DNA of 64,000 nt from Chryseobacterium oryzae (GTDB taxonomy: Bacteria > Bacteroidota > Bacteroidia > Flavobacteriales > Weeksellaceae), in the NCBI RefSeq assembly GCF_022811665.1, contig NZ_CP094529.1:2418001-2482000 (forward strand). The letters are read 5' to 3'. Each line of letters starts with the position of its first letter. Positions within the stretch are counted from its first letter, which is position 1. The notes under the pieces are model-generated. The model was not told where the DNA came from. It did not search any database and worked only from the letters and a program-made list of their open reading frames with translations. This document shows positions 44,733-54,071 of the stretch, one piece after another. The position numbers were made by a program, and so were the translations under genes.

Positions 44733-45062
44733 CTATGGATAAGGAGCTATTTCCACTTCTAAACCTTCCATTGCATCGTTAATATGCAACTGACATCCTA
44801 ATCGGCTATTTTCATGAACATGGAAGGCTTCGGCGAGCATCGCATCTTCTTCCGCTTCCATTTCTTCTAAACCAGGATCTTTTATTACGTAAACCTGACA
44901 GGAAGCACACATTGCCATACCACCACAAACTCCAATAGTTCCTTCTTCTGCCAATTCGTAGGCACGGATAACCTCCATCAAATTCATAGACATATCGGTT
45001 GGAGCCAAAATGTCGTGAGCAACGCCTTCTCTATCTGTAATTTTAATATTAATATCTGACAT
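44733..45062 (-). CDS. 2Fe-2S ferredoxin (adrenodoxin type)
   Basis: A 109-residue electron carrier with the cluster ligands C-x5-C-x2-C in GVCGGMAMCASC (about residues 44-54) and the fourth Cys in SRLGCQLHI. The adrenodoxin-type fold is supported by the length and the acidic helix with DPGLEEMEAEED. It is 15 bases downstream of the reductase gene, which very likely reduces it. Confidence 0.92.
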   Translation of the reverse strand: MSDINIKITDREGVAHDILAPTDMSMNLMEVIRAYELAEEGTIGVCGGMAMCASCQVYVIKDPGLEEMEAEEDAMLAEAFHVHENSRLGCQLHINDAMEGLEVEIAPYP

Positions 45063-45077
45063 ACTTATAGCGTGAAA

Positions 45078-46133
45078 TTAATCAATTTTTTTAACCACCG
45101 CTTTTTCTGCTTCTTTACGGCTACCATCAAAACCATCTACTCCACTTACAGTAGTATATTTCAATACGAATTTTTTACCCGGATTCAGTCTGTTGTAAAC
45201 ACTCTGACACATTAATGTAGCCTCATGAAATCCGCAAAGAATTAACTTCAATTTTCCAGGATAAGTATTGATGTCCCCAATTGCGTAAATACCATCTATA
45301 TTGGTTTGATAATCTAAAGCGTTATTCACTACAATCGCATTTTTTTCGATATTCAATCCCCAATTACCAATTTCTCCCAACTTAGGTGTTAAACCAAAAA
45401 GTGGAATAAAATAATCTGTATCAATATCATAAGCATCTTCTCCATCTACCTGAACTGTAATAGCTTCTACTTTACCGTTCCCTTTAATCCCGGTAACTTC
45501 AGCAGGAGTAATTAGCTTTATTTTTCCTTGATTTTTAAGCTCCTGAACTTTCTCAACAGAATCTAAAGCTCCTCTAAATTCATTTCTTCTGTGAATTAAA
45601 GTAACTTCAGTTGCTACATTGGAAAGGAAAATACTCCAGTCTAGTGCAGAATCTCCTCCACCTGCAATAACTACTTTCTTATTTCTGAAATGCTCCGGTT
45701 CTTTTATAAAATATTCAAGACCTTTTTCTTCATAATCGGCAATATTATCAATGGTAGGCTTTCTAGGTTCAAATGTACCCAAACCACCGGCAATTGCAAT
45801 AGCTTTAGCTCTATGCACTGTTCCTTTATTGGTAATTACCTCAAACCATTCATCATCAACTTTTGTATAAGAAACGGCAGTTTCTCCCAAAGTAAAACCT
45901 GGCTGAAACTGTTTAATCTGCTCCATTAAATTATCAATAAGCTCTCCTGCATTTACAGATGGATACCCCGGAATATCAAAAATCGGTTTTTTAGGATACA
46001 ACTCTGCCAATTGACCTCCCGGCTGCGGAAGTGCATCTATAATATGGCATTTCATTTTCAATAAACCAGCTTCAAACACTGCAAAAAGTCCTGTTGGTCC
46101 TGCCCCGATAATCAATATATCTGTAGTAATCAT
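45078..46133 (-). CDS. Ferredoxin-NADP reductase (thioredoxin-reductase-like type)
   Basis: An FAD enzyme that transfers electrons between NADPH and ferredoxin. IIGAGPTGLF near the start binds FAD and AGGGDSALDW (about residues 155-165) binds NADP. I start at the ATG beginning MITTDILIIG (46133; 351 residues) because a -7 box at 46164-46171 overlaps the longer ORF to 46166. It lacks the CxxC of thioredoxin reductase, fitting the YumC/Chlorobium FNR type. The next gene, 15 bases on, is its probable ferredoxin. Confidence 0.92.
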   Translation of the reverse strand: MITTDILIIGAGPTGLFAVFEAGLLKMKCHIIDALPQPGGQLAELYPKKPIFDIPGYPSVNAGELIDNLMEQIKQFQPGFTLGETAVSYTKVDDEWFEVITNKGTVHRAKAIAIAGGLGTFEPRKPTIDNIADYEEKGLEYFIKEPEHFRNKKVVIAGGGDSALDWSIFLSNVATEVTLIHRRNEFRGALDSVEKVQELKNQGKIKLITPAEVTGIKGNGKVEAITVQVDGEDAYDIDTDYFIPLFGLTPKLGEIGNWGLNIEKNAIVVNNALDYQTNIDGIYAIGDINTYPGKLKLILCGFHEATLMCQSVYNRLNPGKKFVLKYTTVSGVDGFDGSRKEAEKAVVKKID

Positions 46134-46163
46134 AATTTGACGATTATTTAATAATTTGTAGCG

Positions 46164-46171
46164 CAAATTTA
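46164..46171 (-). promoter_or_regulatory. -7 element TAAATTTG of the reductase-ferredoxin operon
   Basis: On the minus strand it matches TAnnTTTG; predicted start near 46160, about 27 bases before the ATG at 46133. It fixes the shorter start. Confidence 0.55.
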
Positions 46172-46253
46172 CTAATTTTAATGCGAAGCATATTTAATAT
46201 TGTCTAAATAAAAAACTGAGATTTATCAAAGCATATAAAAACAACTCAGAAAC

Positions 46254-46269
46254 TTGGCAATATTTTTGT
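46254..46269 (+). promoter_or_regulatory. Candidate sigma-54-like -24/-12 or housekeeping -7 site before DUF3108
   Basis: TTGGCA-ATATTT-TTGT puts GG exactly 10 bases before G of the -12 element (GT rather than GC). The same stretch contains TATTTTTG (46261-46268), a housekeeping -7 box. The two readings give starts near 46280 and 46272. Confidence 0.4.
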
Positions 46270-46272
46270 AAA

Positions 46273-47052
46273 ATGAAGATTATGAAGAAAATACTCATTA
46301 TTGTAACCATTATAATATCATTCTTTGGTTACTCTCAACTGACGAATATTGCGGACGGTGAATCTTTAACTTTGAGAATACATTATGGGTTTCTTAACGC
46401 CGGCTCTGCAAATCTCACCACTAAAAAAATCACTTTTAACGGAGTACCTCATCTTTACGTGAAAGGCACAGGACAAACAACGGGTGCAGTGAGAGCTTTT
46501 TTTAAAGTGGATGACCTGTACGAAAGCTACATTAATATCGCCAACGAATTACCCAGTTTTTATGTAAGAAATGTAAAGGAAGGAAGTTACACCCAACATC
46601 TTCAAACTATTTTCAACCATCAGAACAATACGCTGATTTTAACTGACAAAAAGACTCCCGCCAATGGTTCTAAAACTATAAAATCGGTAAAAGGAGTTCA
46701 GGATATGCTTTCCTGCTTTTATTATTTGAGAAGTAAAACAGCTGCCGAACTTAAAGTGGGAACCATTATTAACATGAACGTCTGGATTGATGATGAAATG
46801 TTTCCTTTTCAGCTGAAAGTAACCGGAACAGAAAATCTTAAAACAAAATTCGGAACCATAAACTGTCTTAAAATAATTCCTTCGGTAAAAAGTGGAAGGG
46901 TTTTTAAAGAAAAAGAAGGAGTTACAATGTGGGTAAGTAATGATGCCAACCACATCCCTATTCTTTTGAAAGCAGAACTCGCCGTAGGATCTCTAAAGGC
47001 AAGTATTGATGATTATAAAAATGTAAAATATCCGCTAAAGTTTAGCAAATAA
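46273..47052 (+). CDS. DUF3108 exported protein
   Basis: It has a signal peptide (MKKILIIV...FFGYSQ) and a beta-rich mature protein with the DUF3108 pattern: ESLTLRIHYGFLNAGSA early, QDMLSCFYYLRSK in the middle and VTMWVSNDANHIPI near the end. The family is periplasmic or outer-membrane-associated and of unknown role. Two start codons are plausible, 46273 and 46282; the first is leaderless if the -7 box is used, the second fits a sigma-54 start. I keep the longer. Confidence 0.8.
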   Translation: MKIMKKILIIVTIIISFFGYSQLTNIADGESLTLRIHYGFLNAGSANLTTKKITFNGVPHLYVKGTGQTTGAVRAFFKVDDLYESYINIANELPSFYVRNVKEGSYTQHLQTIFNHQNNTLILTDKKTPANGSKTIKSVKGVQDMLSCFYYLRSKTAAELKVGTIINMNVWIDDEMFPFQLKVTGTENLKTKFGTINCLKIIPSVKSGRVFKEKEGVTMWVSNDANHIPILLKAELAVGSLKASIDDYKNVKYPLKFSK

Positions 47053-47195
47053 CGAATGTTAAACTAAAATTGTATTTAACATGTAATTTGTTGTTAAATA
47101 TGAATAATTTATATGTTTAAAAAGTAAAATAATTCTATTAACTTTCTTAAAAAATTTAAAATAGACTATTCATCAACCATCATTTAAATCCATAA

Positions 47196-47226
47196 AAAAT
47201 GCCTCTCAATTTTTGAGAGGCATTTT
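47196..47226 (+). terminator. Bidirectional terminator between DUF3108 and the T9SS type B gene
   Basis: A perfect 14-bp stem (47196-47209 with 47213-47226) and a 3-base loop, flanked by As and Ts. Confidence 0.9.
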
Positions 47227-47244
47227 AAATTTCTGTGAGAGATA

Positions 47245-49608
47245 TTACTCTCTATTTTTAAGCATAATCCATCCCGATCTGTTCATCTGAACTTTAGACT
47301 TGTTATATTCAAAATTAAATTTGTACCAGTAAGTTGCCGTCGGAAGTTTTTTACCTCCAACAGTACCATTCCAAACTGGAGTTTCTTTTGAGAATCTGAA
47401 AACCTCAACTCCATATCTGTCGTAAATAGAACCAGTGAAGTTTTTGAAATCTTTAAGCGATGTTAAATCTAAGAAATCGTTTACACCATCTTGGTTTGGA
47501 GTAATAATATTATTAATCTGTAAAGTGAAAAATTCTATACTTCCGCTACAGCTTGTTCCTTTGGTACGAACTCTTACCGTATAGTTGGTATTATCCAAAA
47601 GACCCGTAAACACATTTGAATCCTGCCATAAAACTCCATCTAAAGAATATTCCAAATTTACCGGAATATTATTAATCATAGGATTAGCAGCTGTAACTGT
47701 AAGAGTATTACTTTCGTAATTCAGGGCTGTAACATAAGGAGATGCAGCAGCCTGAACTTTCACTGTAAATTCGTCCTGGCAAATTCCATTTTTAATTAAA
47801 ACTTTATAAATTCCTAATTTGGTAGCATTAATGGTCTGTGTTGTAGCACCGGTACTCCAAAGATAAGTATAATTTAAACCAGCACCTCCTGCATCCAGTA
47901 TTATACTGTCTCCTATACACATTTCTACATCTTCAAGTGGGGTAGAAATTGCAGGAATTACTTCTACAGTAAATTTTGCAGGCTTTAAAGATTTACATCC
48001 TTTCGCTCCTATTGCATACACTTCAAAAGTTGTAGTTTGAAAAACTGTTGCAGTCTGTGTATTTCCATTTCCGCCGAAGTTCACCCATTCATAAGAAACG
48101 CCCCCTGAAGCGGTAAGAGTAACAGATTCTCCTGCACATACTCTTATTCTGTCTGGTAAAAGACCTGCAACTGGAGTTACTTCACGCTGTAAAGTAAGCT
48201 TTACAAGAATACTACAAAATCCGCCATCTGAAATAACAACATGTAGAATTTGCCCATCGGTTCCGTTATAGTTGGCAACATTGGTAATAAAATTGGCATT
48301 TTTTGCCTGCGCATCTGCTAAATTTTCATAAAAATGAAAAGTGGCATTGGGAGTTGGGCTCATTAAAGGTTTCGCACCATTCAGATCAAAAGTTGTAATA
48401 TCTGGAGTACTGCAAAGTCGATATGTCGCATCTTGACCCGTAGGTGTGGATCCTCCATTGATTTTAACAGATGCTTTTCCGGGACATGGATTGCCCGGAA
48501 CACTCACTTCAACGGTATAATTCCCAGGTTCTATTGCAGTAATTGTATTAGTTGTAGCACCAGGAATAGGATTTGTCCCGTAGAACCATTGAAACGTCAT
48601 TGTTGGATCATTTACCGAGGCCGTAAGTACTGTAGGAACTTTATCACATACATTAATTTCACTTGGTAAAGTTGCACCAGTATTATCCAACAGTTCTACT
48701 CCAATATTAAAAGATCCACCTTCTAAAAATACAGCGGTATCGAAACTCGTATCTGCACCATAAGGTCCAAAATCTGCCACTACCATCTTAAAATGATAAG
48801 CTTGCCCCGGAATAACCGTTGCAACCGCTGTTAAAGGAACTGTTCTTCCTCTAAAATTAGTTTCTATAGGCAATGTATTATATCCAGCAAAGTAATTAGC
48901 ATTAGATGCAGCACAAGACCCAGGAATTTCAGGTCTGATATTGGTTACACTTACCGGTCCCGCTCCTCCGGGAAGAACTGCCATATTTACATAAGGACCA
49001 CCAGATACAGGCTTAAGAAGCAATGCAAATCCATCTGCATATCTACATGGATATGAACCATTATATTCCTCTGAAGCAAGCAAATAATTAAATTTTATCT
49101 GCGATGTTGTTGGTACAAAATCAAACTCCAAAATTGCTGAATTAGTAAATGTACCAGCAACTCCTATGGCTGCGACAAGATCCGGATCGCTTCCACCAGT
49201 ATTATTATCACTCAAAGTTCCTCCATAAGCTGAGTTACCTGCATTCCTTGCAAATCCTGTAGATAAAACAATTCCGTCTTTAAAAGGAAAATTGGTTGTC
49301 CCACGATGAAAATATCCCCAAGATCTATTATTGTTGCTTACTGCTGAATTAGGCGTAACTGTCGCATTGGTAACATTCGGAACCAAACATGTATTACTTC
49401 CCGAAGAAATCAATACATCTTTTACCAACTGTAAAGGAGAAAAATTGGTTTCCTGATATCCTGCTGCATTAACATCAATAAAAGCACCAGATTTTTTAGA
49501 TTCAGCAGAAAGTATTTTCTTTTGAGGTTGTCTAGGCTCAGATATTTGAGCATTATACTTATTTACTGATATTAACAATAATAAAAAAAATAGTAAAAGC
49601 TTCTTCAT
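47245..49608 (-). CDS. Choice-of-anchor L protein with T9SS type B sorting domain
   Basis: The 787 residues start with a signal peptide ending KYNAQ, then a choice-of-anchor L domain (about 55-300: GAFIDVNAAGYQE, VLSTGFARNAGNS, YLLASEEYNGSYPC). Several Ig/PKD-like beta repeats follow, including ASGGVSYEW near residue 505. The last ~95 residues are the gliding-motility-type C-terminal domain (NIITPNQDGVNDFLDL, IYDRYGVEVF, LPTATYWY, GWIMLKNRE). This is surface cargo of T9SS, probably an adhesin. It is similar in order and in both ends to the larger gene at 49726. Confidence 0.88.
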   Translation of the reverse strand: MKKLLLFFLLLLISVNKYNAQISEPRQPQKKILSAESKKSGAFIDVNAAGYQETNFSPLQLVKDVLISSGSNTCLVPNVTNATVTPNSAVSNNNRSWGYFHRGTTNFPFKDGIVLSTGFARNAGNSAYGGTLSDNNTGGSDPDLVAAIGVAGTFTNSAILEFDFVPTTSQIKFNYLLASEEYNGSYPCRYADGFALLLKPVSGGPYVNMAVLPGGAGPVSVTNIRPEIPGSCAASNANYFAGYNTLPIETNFRGRTVPLTAVATVIPGQAYHFKMVVADFGPYGADTSFDTAVFLEGGSFNIGVELLDNTGATLPSEINVCDKVPTVLTASVNDPTMTFQWFYGTNPIPGATTNTITAIEPGNYTVEVSVPGNPCPGKASVKINGGSTPTGQDATYRLCSTPDITTFDLNGAKPLMSPTPNATFHFYENLADAQAKNANFITNVANYNGTDGQILHVVISDGGFCSILVKLTLQREVTPVAGLLPDRIRVCAGESVTLTASGGVSYEWVNFGGNGNTQTATVFQTTTFEVYAIGAKGCKSLKPAKFTVEVIPAISTPLEDVEMCIGDSIILDAGGAGLNYTYLWSTGATTQTINATKLGIYKVLIKNGICQDEFTVKVQAAASPYVTALNYESNTLTVTAANPMINNIPVNLEYSLDGVLWQDSNVFTGLLDNTNYTVRVRTKGTSCSGSIEFFTLQINNIITPNQDGVNDFLDLTSLKDFKNFTGSIYDRYGVEVFRFSKETPVWNGTVGGKKLPTATYWYKFNFEYNKSKVQMNRSGWIMLKNRE

Positions 49609-49677
49609 AAGAATATTTGTTTAATCAAATTTATGAATTTATAACAACAAACCTTTAATTTCAACAATAATTATTAA

Positions 49678-49715
49678 AAAAAAGAGCTGTTTTTTTCACA
49701 AAACAACTCTTTTTT
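49678..49715 (-). terminator. Terminator after the giant T9SS type B gene
   Basis: A long imperfect hairpin AAAAAAGAG(c)TGTTTT / AAAACA(a)CTCTTTTTT flanked by the T-run on the minus strand. Confidence 0.7.
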
Positions 49716-49725
49716 CAGATTTATA

Positions 49726-52700
49726 CTAATTTCTATTTTTCAGGAGAATCCATCCAGATTTCAATTCTAATTTTTTACTGGCTGGGTTTTCCCATTGTAC
49801 GCGATACCAGTATGTTGCCGTTGGCAAATTAATCCCTTTAATAGAACCATCCCAACGGGTGTTAAATTTATCCGCCTTAAATTGTTCTGCTCCATACCGA
49901 TCAAAAATTGATGCTGCAAAATTTTTATAATTGCTGATTCCGCTAAAATCTATATAATCGTTTACACCATCGCTATTGGGTGTAATAGCATTACTCATAA
50001 CAAAGGTAAAAAATGCTATAGTATTACTACATTTTGCTCCTTGAGATCTTACGTAAATGGAGTAGTTTGTATTTTTCAGAACATTGTAGAATATATTTGA
50101 AGGCTGCCATGTGACACCACCATCAATAGAATATTCTAAAATTTCACCGGTAGGATTTGTTGCTGTTAAAGTAAGCACATTTTCCTCATATACGATATTT
50201 GTAAACTGCGGCAAATCTGGATTTATAATTTGGGCAGTAAATAATTTTGAACAGGTACCATTACTTATCGTTACCGAATAAGATCCGGGTACATTGGTAG
50301 TGATTGTTTGTGTTGTTTGCCCTGTACTCCAAAGATAAGTATAGTTGGGACCTGCTCCTGCATCTAGAGTTCCCGGATCTCCTGCACAAACATAAACATC
50401 TTTCAATGTAGAGGTTATAGCGGGAACTACCTGTATTGTAATAGTAGCAGGAGTATTAGAAACACAACCATTACCTCCTAAAGCAAAAACCTGATAGGTT
50501 GTGGTAGTGGTCGGAGACACAACTTGGGTATTTCCTGTTCCTGTTAACCCCGTCCAATTATATGTAAATCCGCCACTTGCAGTTAAGGTCACCGATTCTC
50601 CGGCACAGATTTTTATTTTTGTTGCTGTAACAGAAGCTGTTGGAGGTCCCACAACAACAGTAACAAAAGCTTGATTTGCTGAAATACATCCATTTGCACC
50701 TACAGCAAACACAGAATAAGTAGTGGTGTTCATTGGAGAAACGACCTGTACGTTACCATTTCCGGATAAACCTGTCCAATTATAGGAAACACCTCCTGAA
50801 GCGGTTAGCGTTACCGATTCTCCCGGACAAATCTGCTGAACAGACGAAGCAAGATTGGCAACTGGCAGAACTTTATCTAATACTACAGTTACTGTAGAGG
50901 TATAAGTGCAATTCAAACCGGAGGGTGAATTCGTATTTGTAACCGTTAAAGTATAAGTTCCACCAGCATTCACTACCGGATTTAGGGTATTTCCTCCTGA
51001 AACTATATTTCCTCCAACAGTAGTCCATTGAATTGTAGAACCCGAAGGAATAACAGAAGCTGAAGCATTCAATGTAATCTGAGGCTGAGAACAAGTAATC
51101 GTTTGCGGTGGCGCAATCGTAAGATTTGTTACAGCAGTTGTAAGAAGCTGTAAATTTACCACATAAGAACACCCACCGTTTTTCACCAAGACATAAATGG
51201 TTTGATTTCCTGCACTTTGGAAATTAGTAGCATTATTAATCGTATTAGCATTCCCGGCATTTGCATCCGCCTGATTCAAATAATAAGCAAATGTTGCCGT
51301 TGAAGATGATGTAATATCAGATTGAGCAGATGTTAAGTCATAACTTATATTTCCTTGCTGATAACATTTTAAAATTGATGCATTCTGTACGGTAATCGGT
51401 TGCGAAACTTCAATAGTTATGGTTGCAGGATTTGCAGAAACACATCCATTTGCTCCGACAGCAGTTACAGTATATGTTGTCGTAGAAGTTGGCGTAACTG
51501 TTTGTGTATTTCCATTTCCCGAGAGCGATGTCCAATTATAAGTAGCTCCTCCCGAAGCAGTCAAAACCACAGATTCACCTTGGCAAATAAGTATTTTACT
51601 TGCAGATAAACCTGTATTGGGCGGTGCACTATCTCCAGTAACATTTACTGAAGCCGTTTTAGAACAGTTAACATTTCCCGGCTGAAAAACACTTGAAATT
51701 GTTAAGGTATATGTTCCTGCAGAATTTACTACTGGGTTCAAAGTATTTCCACCTGAAACAATATTTCCACCTCCGGTGGCTGCCCAAGAAAAAGTAGAAC
51801 CTGTTGGATAAACCGATGCCGATGCACTTAAAGTAACTTGAGTATTAACGCATGTGATGATTGAAGGATTTGCTATTGTCGCTGTAATTTCCGGAGCTTT
51901 AACCAATTGTAATTGGGCAACTTTAGAACAAAAACCATTTTTTACCAAAACATAAATCGTCTGATTTCCCGCACTTGAAAAAGTTGTAGGCGTATTGATG
52001 GTGTTTCCATTTCCCGCATTGGCATCACTTTGATTAAGGTAATACGCAAAAGTTGCTCCCGGAGTTGTACTTATTGTCGTTTGGGCAGACGTAAGATTAA
52101 AATTAACATTTCCTGCAGCATAACAACTGGTTAAAGTTGCATTTTGAACAACAGGCGATGTTCCTCCAACAATTGTTACCGTTGCCGATCCCGGACATGA
52201 ATTTCCCGGAATAAGTACTTCTACTTTATAAACTCCCGGCTGAGTCACAGTATATGACGCATTTGTAGCTCCGGGAATAGGGTTAGTTCCTAAATACCAC
52301 TGGTAAGTTGCTCCCGCAATTTGTGTTGAAGCAGTAAGCGTCTGTGGTGCATTATCGCATACATTAATCGAAGATGGAAGCTGAACCCCTGCCGGATCTA
52401 AGATTTTGACACCAATATCAAAAGAACCTGCTTCTAAGAAAACCCCTGAATCGTAGGTAGGATCATCATAATCCGCCAATACCATTTTAAAATGATAGGT
52501 CTGCCCGGGAATTACTGTTGCCGTTGCAGTAAGAGGTATTGTTCGACCATTGAAGTTGGTTTCAATACTCGCAGTGTTATATCCCCCAAAATAAGCTTCA
52601 TTTAAAGCTCCACACGCCAGAACTCCACCACCAAACTGTGTTGAAGGACGAATATTTCTAACACTTACAGGACCTGCACCACCAGGAAGAACTGCAAGAT

Positions 52701-53328
52701 TGGTGTAAGTAGGATCTCCAGATTTCTTTAACAATAAAGCGAAACCATCAACAAACTGACACGGAAAACTACTATCATATTCTTCGGAAGCAAATAAATA
52801 TCTGAACTTAATTTCTGTTGCAGTCGGCACAAAATCAAACTCGATGTATGTTGCATCTTCCAACATATTGTTGGGAATATTAAGTGCCGTAGCAAGATCT
52901 ATATCCCCCTGAGTTCCCAAAGCATCGCCTAATGGACCTGACTGAAAAGAATTTCCGGCTTTTCTTGCCTGTCCTGTACTAAGCACAATTCCTTTCTCAA
53001 AAGGGAAATTTGTAGATGCTCTATTGAAAAATCCCCAGCTTCTGTTTTGGTTACTTGCTGAAAGATTGGGAGAAACAACTACATTAGAAACATTTGCCGT
53101 AGAACAGGTGGAACCTCCTGCTATTAAAACATCTTTTACAAGTTGAGTTATACTGTAAGAAGATTCTGTATAATTGGGAGTATTTATATCAATAAAAGCT
53201 CCTGCTCTCATTGTGAGATTAGAGGGTTTGCTCAAAACTTTAGCATCACGTCGCTGCGAAAAAGCAAAATTACTCAGCAAAGTAAATACTAAAAGAAAAA
53301 ATATATTTTTAAGTATGTTGTTGAACAT
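49726..53328 (-). CDS. Giant repeat-containing T9SS type B surface protein
   Basis: About 1200 residues; I start at the ATG encoding MFNNILKNIFFLLV. It has a signal peptide (FAFSQ) and a choice-of-anchor L domain (residues 45-310: GAFIDINTPNYTE, VLSTGQARKAG, YLFASEEYDSSFPC). A ~250-residue block of three beta modules occurs twice (about 400-650 and 655-900): an ILNQ-rich module (FAYYLNQ, AGNQTIYVLVKNG), a GGNTLNPVVN module and a TASGGxxYNWT module, plus a third YNWT unit (about 905-975). The type B sorting domain ends it (AITPNSDGVNDYIDF, LPTATYWY, SGWILLKNRN). Probable adhesin, exported by T9SS and paralogous to the protein at 47245. Confidence 0.88.
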   Translation of the reverse strand: MFNNILKNIFFLLVFTLLSNFAFSQRRDAKVLSKPSNLTMRAGAFIDINTPNYTESSYSITQLVKDVLIAGGSTCSTANVSNVVVSPNLSASNQNRSWGFFNRASTNFPFEKGIVLSTGQARKAGNSFQSGPLGDALGTQGDIDLATALNIPNNMLEDATYIEFDFVPTATEIKFRYLFASEEYDSSFPCQFVDGFALLLKKSGDPTYTNLAVLPGGAGPVSVRNIRPSTQFGGGVLACGALNEAYFGGYNTASIETNFNGRTIPLTATATVIPGQTYHFKMVLADYDDPTYDSGVFLEAGSFDIGVKILDPAGVQLPSSINVCDNAPQTLTASTQIAGATYQWYLGTNPIPGATNASYTVTQPGVYKVEVLIPGNSCPGSATVTIVGGTSPVVQNATLTSCYAAGNVNFNLTSAQTTISTTPGATFAYYLNQSDANAGNGNTINTPTTFSSAGNQTIYVLVKNGFCSKVAQLQLVKAPEITATIANPSIITCVNTQVTLSASASVYPTGSTFSWAATGGGNIVSGGNTLNPVVNSAGTYTLTISSVFQPGNVNCSKTASVNVTGDSAPPNTGLSASKILICQGESVVLTASGGATYNWTSLSGNGNTQTVTPTSTTTYTVTAVGANGCVSANPATITIEVSQPITVQNASILKCYQQGNISYDLTSAQSDITSSSTATFAYYLNQADANAGNANTINNATNFQSAGNQTIYVLVKNGGCSYVVNLQLLTTAVTNLTIAPPQTITCSQPQITLNASASVIPSGSTIQWTTVGGNIVSGGNTLNPVVNAGGTYTLTVTNTNSPSGLNCTYTSTVTVVLDKVLPVANLASSVQQICPGESVTLTASGGVSYNWTGLSGNGNVQVVSPMNTTTYSVFAVGANGCISANQAFVTVVVGPPTASVTATKIKICAGESVTLTASGGFTYNWTGLTGTGNTQVVSPTTTTTYQVFALGGNGCVSNTPATITIQVVPAITSTLKDVYVCAGDPGTLDAGAGPNYTYLWSTGQTTQTITTNVPGSYSVTISNGTCSKLFTAQIINPDLPQFTNIVYEENVLTLTATNPTGEILEYSIDGGVTWQPSNIFYNVLKNTNYSIYVRSQGAKCSNTIAFFTFVMSNAITPNSDGVNDYIDFSGISNYKNFAASIFDRYGAEQFKADKFNTRWDGSIKGINLPTATYWYRVQWENPASKKLELKSGWILLKNRN

Positions 53329-53520
53329 TTTAACTATTTTCAACAAAAATACTATTTTTTTATTTAAATTCTATCTGAAAATCAATTACATTATTAACAG
53401 CTTAATTTTCGTTAACAGTTTGAATTCAGTATTTTAGAAAACAAAAAAGACCGAAATAATCGATCTTTTCTTGTCTGTATTTTAGTAAATCTTACCAATT
53501 TGAATTATGTCTAAGAAAAA

Positions 53521-54051
53521 TCAATCTTTATTCAGTTCTTCTATTTTTTTCTGAAGCTCTTCTATTTTGTCTTTCAAAAATTTAATCTCATTTTTGTTGT
53601 TGCTTACATTGCTCTTCAAAATAACATTTTTAGCACGTTCGCTGTGATCTTCATCATCTTCTTCGTCATTTATTTCCTCGATATCTTCCTGGATGTCTTC
53701 AATATCTTCGTTAATTTCCTCAATATCTTCACTTATCTCCTCGATGTCTTCACTAATTTCTTCAATATCTTCCTGAATATCTTCAATATCCTCCTGAATA
53801 TCTTCAATTTTTTCATGACTTTTATTTACCGACATCTGAATAAAAATAGCAAGATATATAGCTTCCAAGGAAACCACTGTGGTTAAAATTAAAAGCATTT
53901 TATCGAACTCAACAATATTGAGCATGGGAAGCAAAAACGAAATGATGAAAAATAAAGTATGTGCAATTAATGAAGGGATAGACCCTATCCACCAAGTAAC
54001 TCCTTCTGCAATCTTTTCTAAAAATGCCATTTTTTCATCTTGTTTTTCCAT
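53521..54051 (-). CDS. DUF1003-like two-span membrane protein with heptad coiled coil
   Basis: Residues 20-75 hold two hydrophobic segments of the DUF1003 kind with VVSLEAIYLAIFIQMSVNK at their end, and residues 81-128 are seven consecutive copies of a 7-residue unit (EDIEEIS/EDIQEDI), with acidic residues at six of each seven positions. The tail (about 150-176) is a second charged helix. The repeat will form an acidic coiled coil, probably on the cytosolic side. DUF1003 function is unknown. Confidence 0.75.
   Translation of the reverse strand: MEKQDEKMAFLEKIAEGVTWWIGSIPSLIAHTLFFIISFLLPMLNIVEFDKMLLILTTVVSLEAIYLAIFIQMSVNKSHEKIEDIQEDIEDIQEDIEEISEDIEEISEDIEEINEDIEDIQEDIEEINDEEDDEDHSERAKNVILKSNVSNNKNEIKFLKDKIEELQKKIEELNKD
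53668..53811 (-). repeat. Tandem 21-bp coding repeat in the DUF1003-like gene
   Basis: The stretch encoding residues 81-128 is seven near-identical 21-bp units (core ATCTTCAATATCTTC-type on the + strand). Unit number is likely to vary between strains by slippage. Confidence 0.75.
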
Positions 54052-54071
54052 TACTTTATTTTTTTAAATAT

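Noticed and set aside
53668..53811. A regular 21-bp repeat that looks like a CRISPR array
   Set aside because: There are no unique spacers; the units are adjacent and in frame, encoding a heptad coiled coil.
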